The notes below the pieces were generated by a model. It worked only from the letters and a program-made list of their open reading frames with translations, was not told the origin of the DNA and did no database searches. A stretch of DNA of 8,260 nucleotides from Euryarchaeota archaeon UBA439 (GTDB taxonomy: Archaea; Thermoplasmatota; Poseidoniia; Poseidoniales; Thalassarchaeaceae): the NCBI GenBank assembly GCA_002497245.1, contig DANB01000010.1, positions 1-8,260 on the forward strand, given 5' to 3'. Each line of letters begins with the position of its first letter. The stretch's first letter is position 1. Shown piece by piece: positions 7,198 through 8,260 of this stretch. Both the position numbers and the translations under genes were made by a program.

Positions 7198-7210
7198 CCT
7201 TCTATGAAGG
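7198..7210 (-). other. Small perfect hairpin in the intercistronic spacer
   Basis: The arms CCTTC (7198-7202) and GAAGG (7206-7210) pair perfectly around a 3-base loop, 12 bases past the stop of the anchored surface protein on the minus strand. A second possible stem, CTGG/CCAG (7171-7174 with 7183-7186), lies nearer the acyltransferase start. No U-tract follows, so this is not a typical archaeal terminator. It could affect processing or relative expression, or be chance. Confidence 0.3.
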
Positions 7211-7222
7211 AATCCCAGTAAC

Positions 7223-8260
7223 TCATTCTTCTTCTTCTGACGAGATTTTCATTCCGCCATTTACTGCTAGGCCTAATCCTACAAGATAAATTACTAATTG
7301 TGCAATATTCAGGTAACTAATTGGTGCAGGTGCATCAAGATTAGTGAATCCCATTATGCCCATGCTATCTGTAGCACCTCTAACGCCTTCTGCATCTTCA
7401 TCACCTATCTCGCTATGGATTGCAATTTCGAATACAGGATAAGCATCAGTGGCTCCTTCACTTAGATCAGGGCTATCATACCCTAATCCTCTAATGTCCA
7501 AAACGAATTGTAGTGTCCCATGACCATACATTACTGCATTTGTATTAGGCTCAACTTTCATGTCCACATTTCCATTAAAGTATAGTCCCAATACTCCGGG
7601 AGTTACTGAAACAGGAGAAAGGCTAGGTGGAATTAATTTCGATTGAATGTTATGCTGAGTAGCATCTAAGACTATACTATGTTCGACCATTGGTATCCCT
7701 TTGAATTCTACTTCATCTCCAACTTCTGTTGAAGCTACTGCATAACCTCCTAGGTTATACTTGAAAGACTCATCTGAAGTGCCTATTGCACCAATTGAGT
7801 TCCCTAATACTGCATAATCAGTGCTTGAACCTACAGCTTCTTCCATTAATCCATAATTCAGGTTATCTCTATGAGGGGCTCTCCATGTCAAATATTCTGT
7901 CATTCCATATACCTGGCCATCTTCACATTCAATATTTTCTCCAAGATATACTCCTCCTGAACTATAATCAAAGTCACAAAGCCCATCACCATCAGAATTT
8001 ACATATCCTTGCATTAATCTCTGTCCGATTGTATCGCCTCTAGTGCTCATCACATATGCTGAATAATCACCAGTCGTCAAACCTTCAGGATGATCTTCAG
8101 AGATTGAACCATAGTATGTCTTGTTAGTTTCTAGGCTTGAGAAACAATTCTCTGCTCCGAATTGGAATTCTAATACTGCATCACAGGAACCGAATAGCCA
8201 TTGATCGACAGTCTGTGTTGTGTACGCTTCAGAACCTGTCTGGAATGTTAGCAATGTTGG
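7223..8260 (-). CDS. Unrecognised secreted protein with C-terminal membrane anchor and acidic tail, N-terminus beyond window
   Basis: The frame is open from base 8260 to the TGA at 7225-7223, giving the C-terminal 345 residues. Its start lies outside the window: a TTG at 8254 is preceded by open sequence and is not a convincing start. No family was recognised. Residues are numbered here from that TTG. The visible part is mostly beta-prone, Gly/Ser/Asp-rich extracellular-type sequence, with four cysteines (C24, C37, C93, C110). A Ca2+-loop-like NSDGDGLCDFD lies at 86-96, and Asp/Glu-rich stretches at 260-295. Residues about 314-335 (LNIAQLVIYLVGLGLAVNGG) form one membrane helix, followed by MKISSEEEE. 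This arrangement predicts an extracellular domain anchored by its C-terminus with a short tail in the cytoplasm, as in many archaeal surface proteins. It is upstream of the acyltransferase on the same strand, with a 69-base gap, and is probably in one transcript with it. Confidence 0.75.
   Translation of the reverse strand, partial: PTLLTFQTGSEAYTTQTVDQWLFGSCDAVLEFQFGAENCFSSLETNKTYYGSISEDHPEGLTTGDYSAYVMSTRGDTIGQRLMQGYVNSDGDGLCDFDYSSGGVYLGENIECEDGQVYGMTEYLTWRAPHRDNLNYGLMEEAVGSSTDYAVLGNSIGAIGTSDESFKYNLGGYAVASTEVGDEVEFKGIPMVEHSIVLDATQHNIQSKLIPPSLSPVSVTPGVLGLYFNGNVDMKVEPNTNAVMYGHGTLQFVLDIRGLGYDSPDLSEGATDAYPVFEIAIHSEIGDEDAEGVRGATDSMGIMGFTNLDAPAPISYLNIAQLVIYLVGLGLAVNGGMKISSEEEE

Noticed and set aside
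7104..7289. Open plus-strand frame spanning the minus-strand spacer
   Set aside because: It is antisense to the ends of two credible genes and has no domain, promoter or ribosome binding signal.
7786..8043. Open plus-strand frame of 85 codons
   Set aside because: It is antisense to the anchored surface protein, and its His/Leu-rich translation is typical of a shadow frame.
8252..8254. TTG as the start codon of the right-end gene
   Set aside because: The frame stays open to the window edge, no signal peptide follows, and the product begins in mid-domain, so the true start is outside.

Overview
The window is AT-rich and looks archaeal, most likely a marine planktonic euryarchaeon of the Marine Group II (Poseidoniales) type. 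This is inferred from four things: an archaeal-type short serine hydroxymethyltransferase; very large secreted proteins with putative-Ig repeats and a lipobox; calcium-binding thrombospondin type-3 (TSP3) repeats and C-terminally anchored surface proteins; and TATA-like boxes about 30 nt before start codons with little or no Shine-Dalgarno sequence. No rRNA, tRNA, CRISPR array or mobile element was seen, so the lineage rests on protein style only. Layout: (1) Minus strand, bases 1-618: the N-terminal 206 residues of a secreted protein with a choice-of-anchor V (Reeler-like) domain carrying a CxCH motif, followed by TSP3 repeats; it runs off the left edge. (2) 619-776: a divergent intergenic promoter region. 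(3) Plus strand, 777-2057: glyA, the only clear housekeeping gene. (4) Plus strand, 2103-6089: a 1328-residue predicted lipoprotein with a Cys-rich stalk, five putative-Ig repeats, a GATase1-like TCAF-type domain, a complete M60 (enhancin/mucinase-type) zinc metallopeptidase domain and a C-terminal FN3-like domain. (5) Minus strand, 6086-7153: a multi-pass membrane acyltransferase of the HGSNAT/DUF1624 or acyltransferase-3 type, converging on the peptidase gene with a 4-base overlap of the stop codons. (6) Minus strand, 7223 to beyond the right edge: the C-terminal 345 residues of an unrecognised secreted protein anchored by one C-terminal membrane helix with an acidic tail, probably co-transcribed with the acyltransferase. 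How they fit together: apart from glyA, every gene concerns the outside of the cell. The M60 peptidase would be a cell-tethered enzyme attacking glycosylated proteins, with Ig repeats as a stalk or adhesion module. The CxCH/TSP3 protein and the C-terminally anchored protein are surface structures. The acyltransferase may modify a surface glycan or lipid. That these form one pathway is inference from proximity only; the window looks like a surface-protein-rich stretch around a housekeeping gene. The most noteworthy item is the archaeal M60/TCAF-like lipoprotein.
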